A DNA stretch of 64,000 bases, from the NCBI GenBank assembly GCA_964431385.1, contig CAYSJM010000009.1, forward strand, positions 1 to 64,000. The letters run 5' to 3'. Position 1 is the first letter of the stretch. Every line of letters begins with the position of its first letter. Under the pieces are notes generated by a model. That model ran no database searches, was not told the origin of the DNA, and worked only from the letters and a program-made list of their open reading frames with translations. Below are positions 62,501 through 64,000 of this stretch, one piece after another. The DNA comes from UTCHB3 sp964431385. Lineage in GTDB: Bacteria; Bacteroidota; Ignavibacteria; Ignavibacteriales; Ignavibacteriaceae. The position numbers and the translations under genes are program-made.

Positions 62501-62853
62501 ATGTAAGAAATATACTGATTGGTTGGACCATCATCAGTATATTCGTTTGGACTTGAGCTCGACCATGTTGCGAGCCAATGAGAAATATCTATGCAATAGA
62601 ATTTTGCGGCTATACCATTGAGATCCCCATCCAATGTACCGGCCCAAACATTCATTGTTGTCCCTATCGGGAATTGAAAACTAACATTCTGACCGGTTCC
62701 AATTCCAAATACTCTAACTGTCGTCCCCGACGACATTACCTTCGGTGCTGTTGGACCGCTGTATGGTTTGTTGGAGATTGAATCGGGTACCACGGCAAAA
62801 ATCTGTGATACGAATAAAACTGTAAACATGAAAAATTGACTAAATTTTTTCAC
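59599..62853 (-). CDS. T9SS-exported adhesin with Cys-Gln thioester domain
   Basis: About 1084 aa, surface protein. After the signal peptide comes a thioester-type domain: FYCID (Cys87) and AVQIAIWHF (Gln138) form the expected pair for an internal thioester. An invasin-like Ig domain, a DUF11 domain (LSIAKTAS...), and a choice-of-anchor A/collagen-binding-like domain (FVLNDV...AVGHNAHF) follow. A GGSGGSGGSG linker leads to BNR/Asp-box propeller repeats (TTNGGTTW-like), then a T9SS sorting domain. The start is GTG at 62853, with AGAGGT before it; an in-frame start 30 codons upstream is excluded because it lies above the sigma-54 promoter. The product probably binds a surface amine covalently, inferred from known thioester adhesins. 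Confidence 0.85.
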   Translation of the reverse strand: MKKFSQFFMFTVLFVSQIFAVVPDSISNKPYSGPTAPKVMSSGTTVRVFGIGTGQNVSFQFPIGTTMNVWAGTLDGDLNGIAAKFYCIDISHWLATWSSSSPNEYTDDGPTNQYISYILNNYTPFVGAPTATEAAAVQIAIWHFSDGVDASTVTNATIKNRALAIIADANANSNSGSILSTLIFNPATQSIPAGQNAVFNLTAYNASFQTMPGVTVDFGSSSGSLNKTTAVTDATGTVNNIVLTQGAQNSATVTATAHHIIPQGTRYIHKTRPNDQQKIVLATPVNTTVTTNASVTWVSSADLSIAKTASTSSGNHGDIITFTITVTNHGLSGATNVAVTDHLPSGLDYNSCSASQGTYNSNTGVWTVGNLANGASATLQMTTTVNLQSLNSNYFNLGPAIGYNLFVLNDVFQPSSDTEGKVAVGHNAHFAGYSVGDKLTPSNDDVLVVGNDLTYISGAVYSGNVVYGHSSNLPINAVSINNGTVRQGSVIDFSAAATYLLNLSTSLSNYPANGTVTFQWGGLELTGTHPLLNVFNVDGAQLSQANNMAINVPNGSVVLINVSGTTVSWRGGLTVTGTSISNVLYNFPQATSVTIQGIDIRGSVLAPKADMNFVTGVINGQMICKNFTGQGQMNNTQFTGNIPVDANVSNIAEITHSDQYDPDSTPNNGITTEDDYAAVTIHLYNYTGGSGGSGGSGGSGSGTGNWTTQGQFMSNEFIWAITSDNSGNLLIGTIGGKIYRKNGSTFERINSTMTVAYVWSLAVDASGTIYAGTEQGLFKTTNGGTTWSLTSLTGKDVRAIKIDQSGNLYAGTWGFGVLKSTDHGASFSTLNTGVLNTAIHALAIDAAGNIYAGSFGGGIIKSTNGGANWSDLNAGFPHIWALTISPNGNIFAGTYGSGVIRSTNNGTTWTSTPVGQAFIYGVTTDANNNVYAASWANGIFGSSDNGTTWTNLGLSGLGAGSVFSTPSSNVVWAGTENGVLYSLDSPMSVKTTGSTLPIEYNLSQNYPNPFNPSTVIRFAIPNESDVTIKVYSITGEMVATILNEVKTAGEYEVSFDATALPTGVYIYKIQAGNFSSVKKMMLVK

Positions 62854-62890
62854 TTTTTTACCTCTTGTGATTAAATTACAGACCACTATC

Positions 62891-62906
62891 AGCAAAAAGT
62901 ATGCCA
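62891..62906 (-). promoter_or_regulatory. Sigma-54 (RpoN) promoter of the thioester adhesin
   Basis: On the minus strand TGGCATACTTTTTGCT is the same as the element at 41741-41756 except for three bases in the spacer. The -24 GG and -12 GC have exact spacing. Transcription should start near 62880, 27 bases before the GTG start. Confidence 0.75.
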
Positions 62907-62972
62907 ACAGTAAATAATCTCTGCTCACAGGCAAAAACAGCACTTTTATCTTATTATCAATGAATTAAAGTA

Positions 62973-62989
62973 TGTCTCATTTTAAGAAT
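62973..62989. promoter_or_regulatory. Dyad operator/enhancer site D (half-conserved)
   Basis: The sequence TGTCTCATTTTAAGAAT matches the 17-bp palindrome of sites A and B at 13 positions: the left half is perfect, the right half decayed. Its centre is about 100 bp upstream of the adhesin start, the same distance as site A from its promoter. Confidence 0.45.
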
Positions 62990-63089
62990 AATGGGGGTTT
63001 GTTGGATCAAAATGGAATTGCTAAAAAAGGGGGTATAAAGGGGACAGGGGGAATATATTGGTATAAAAACGATTTTAGAGTAGATTTAG

Positions 63090-63106
63090 TGGCTCATTAT
63101 GATACA
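63090..63106. promoter_or_regulatory. Dyad operator/enhancer site C
   Basis: TGGCTCATTATGATACA agrees with the palindrome at 15 of 17 positions. It covers the stop codon of the alpha/beta hydrolase gene and lies about 218 bp upstream of the adhesin start. Confidence 0.5.
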
Positions 63107-64000
63107 TTTTCTGTTAATGAAGTGATGATTAGGTTGTTGAAGACTTCGGGCTGCTCAAATTGGATGAAATGCCCACAGTTTTTTAATTCAAATATTCTGA
63201 TGTTCGAAATTCCTGATTCAAACGCATCAATAATATCGCGGTGTGTCAAGTCGGGGTGTAAAAATTTATTGGGAATAAGCTTGTCTCGATCAGCAAAAAG
63301 TGCATAAGTAGGGGTTTTGATTTCATTGAGTCTGTGCGACACATCAGAATTGACAACTCCTGCGGCACTTCTCGCTACAATGGTTGCATGAGTATGAAAA
63401 TCAGATGAACTTCTTAAGGCGATCCTGTCGTCAATCATGAATTGTGCATCTTGAGGGAAATTATGAAAATTAACGATTACATTATNNNNNNNNNNNNNNN
63501 NNNNNNNNNNNNNNNNNNNNNNNNNNNNNNNNNNNNNNNNNNNNNNNNNNNNNNNNNNNNNNNNNNNNNNNNNNNNNNNNNNNNNTCAATCATGAATTGT
63601 GCATCTTGAGGGAAATTATGAAAATTAACGATTACATTATTGGCAATTTGTTGCACATCATTCTCAATGATCTTTTTTGTATTCAAATAACTTTGAACCA
63701 AAATTTTTTCATCTTGCGAGTATGTTTCTGCTCCCCCGGGTGCAACCAGCACCAAATTTTTTAATTTTTCTGGATACTCAATCGCCAATTTTAATGCGAT
63801 TACTCCTCCCATCGAGTGACCACAAATATTTGCAATATTTATCCCGAGCTTGTCCATGAGTTTAATTACAACGGATGAATAATAGTCCATCGTCCCTGAG
63901 TGAAGAATTTTTGAAGATTTCCCGTATCCCGGAAGGTCTATTGCTATACAGCGGAAGTGTCGGGAGAGAGTAAAGAGATTTTTATTCCAGGCGGGGATGT
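63097..64000 (-). CDS. Alpha/beta hydrolase, partial, interrupted by an assembly gap
   Basis: The 5' end lies beyond the window; the frame is open to base 64000. The nucleophile elbow is GHSMGG, the acid is Asp in LFADRDKLIP and the histidine is in NCGHFIQFEQ, so the triad is complete. The chain is split by 100 N at 63486-63585. The 55 bp before the gap (63431-63485) and after it (63586-63640) are identical. Joining them once gives a continuous reading frame through QFMIDDR, so the gene is probably intact. Substrate is unknown; the sequence GYGKS upstream of the elbow fits the usual oxyanion region. The adhesin promoter follows downstream. Confidence 0.85.
63486..63585. other. Assembly gap of 100 N inside a 55-bp duplication
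   Basis: Exactly 100 undetermined bases lie between two identical 55-bp copies (63431-63485 and 63586-63640). This is the mark of a scaffolding join between contigs that overlap by one k-mer, not of biological duplication. Confidence 0.95.

Noticed and set aside
63431..63640. Biological tandem duplication inside the hydrolase gene
   Set aside because: The copies are identical, exactly 55 bp, and directly border a run of exactly 100 N, which is a scaffolding artefact.

Overview
The window looks like part of a scaffold from a member of the Ignavibacteria (Bacteroidota/Chlorobi group), probably from a metagenome assembly. Three very large secreted proteins end in the type IX secretion (T9SS) C-terminal signal with the LSQNYPNPFNPST core typical of that lineage. 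One promoter matches the Bacteroidota TTG-N19-TAnnTTTG form, and TTG and GTG starts are frequent. Placement below class level is inference. No tRNA, rRNA, CRISPR array or insertion sequence was recognised. There is one assembly gap (100 N), whose flanks are the same 55 bp, so it is probably not a real gap.

Layout. 1-456: gene-free, with two copies of a 65-bp repeat and the nuo terminator. 457-4886 (minus): nuoABCDEF; nuoG-N are not here. 5024-9933 (plus): beta-CASP RNase, a coupled lipoprotein/outer-membrane barrel pair and an RsbW-like kinase. 10104-19374 (minus): two giant T9SS proteins whose 3' ends carry tandem heptamers followed by an identical terminator. 19574-24556 (minus): an acyl-CoA synthetase/carrier/acyltransferase fusion and a membrane pyrophosphatase. 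24781-28112 (plus): rplU-rpmA-mdh and a GT39 glycosyltransferase. 28114-53720: an unbroken minus-strand run of 18 genes. 53852-55174 (plus): NfeD. 55238-62853 (minus): lipoprotein, NamZ, NUDIX, ndk, sucD and a T9SS thioester adhesin. The end holds a partial alpha/beta hydrolase.

The most interesting part is 28114-43591, which reads as an uncharacterised synthase-dependent exopolysaccharide system. It has a processive GT2 synthase, a TPR plus beta-barrel exporter (PgaA/BcsC/PelB-like), a membrane-anchored pseudo-deacetylase, a small membrane protein, an Ig/Fn3 lipoprotein, a GH9 glucanase lipoprotein, and a KaiC/RecA-like protein with a degenerate Walker A and a degenerate GGDEF-like C-terminus (BcsE-like layout). 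A PAS-rich hybrid kinase with an apparently dead ATPase domain and a DPM1-like glycosyltransferase follow. A near-consensus sigma-54 promoter and two copies of a 17-bp dyad precede the RecA-like gene. The same promoter, with related dyads, precedes the thioester adhesin at 59599-62853, so matrix synthesis and a surface adhesin may share one sigma-54 activator.

Upstream of the polysaccharide genes is a Dlt-like acylation cassette (SGNH esterase, acyl-AMP ligase, carrier protein, MBOAT), closely packed with NlpC/P60, a Tat-exported dipeptide epimerase and an M16 peptidase pair. Together these suggest an envelope and extracellular-matrix module.
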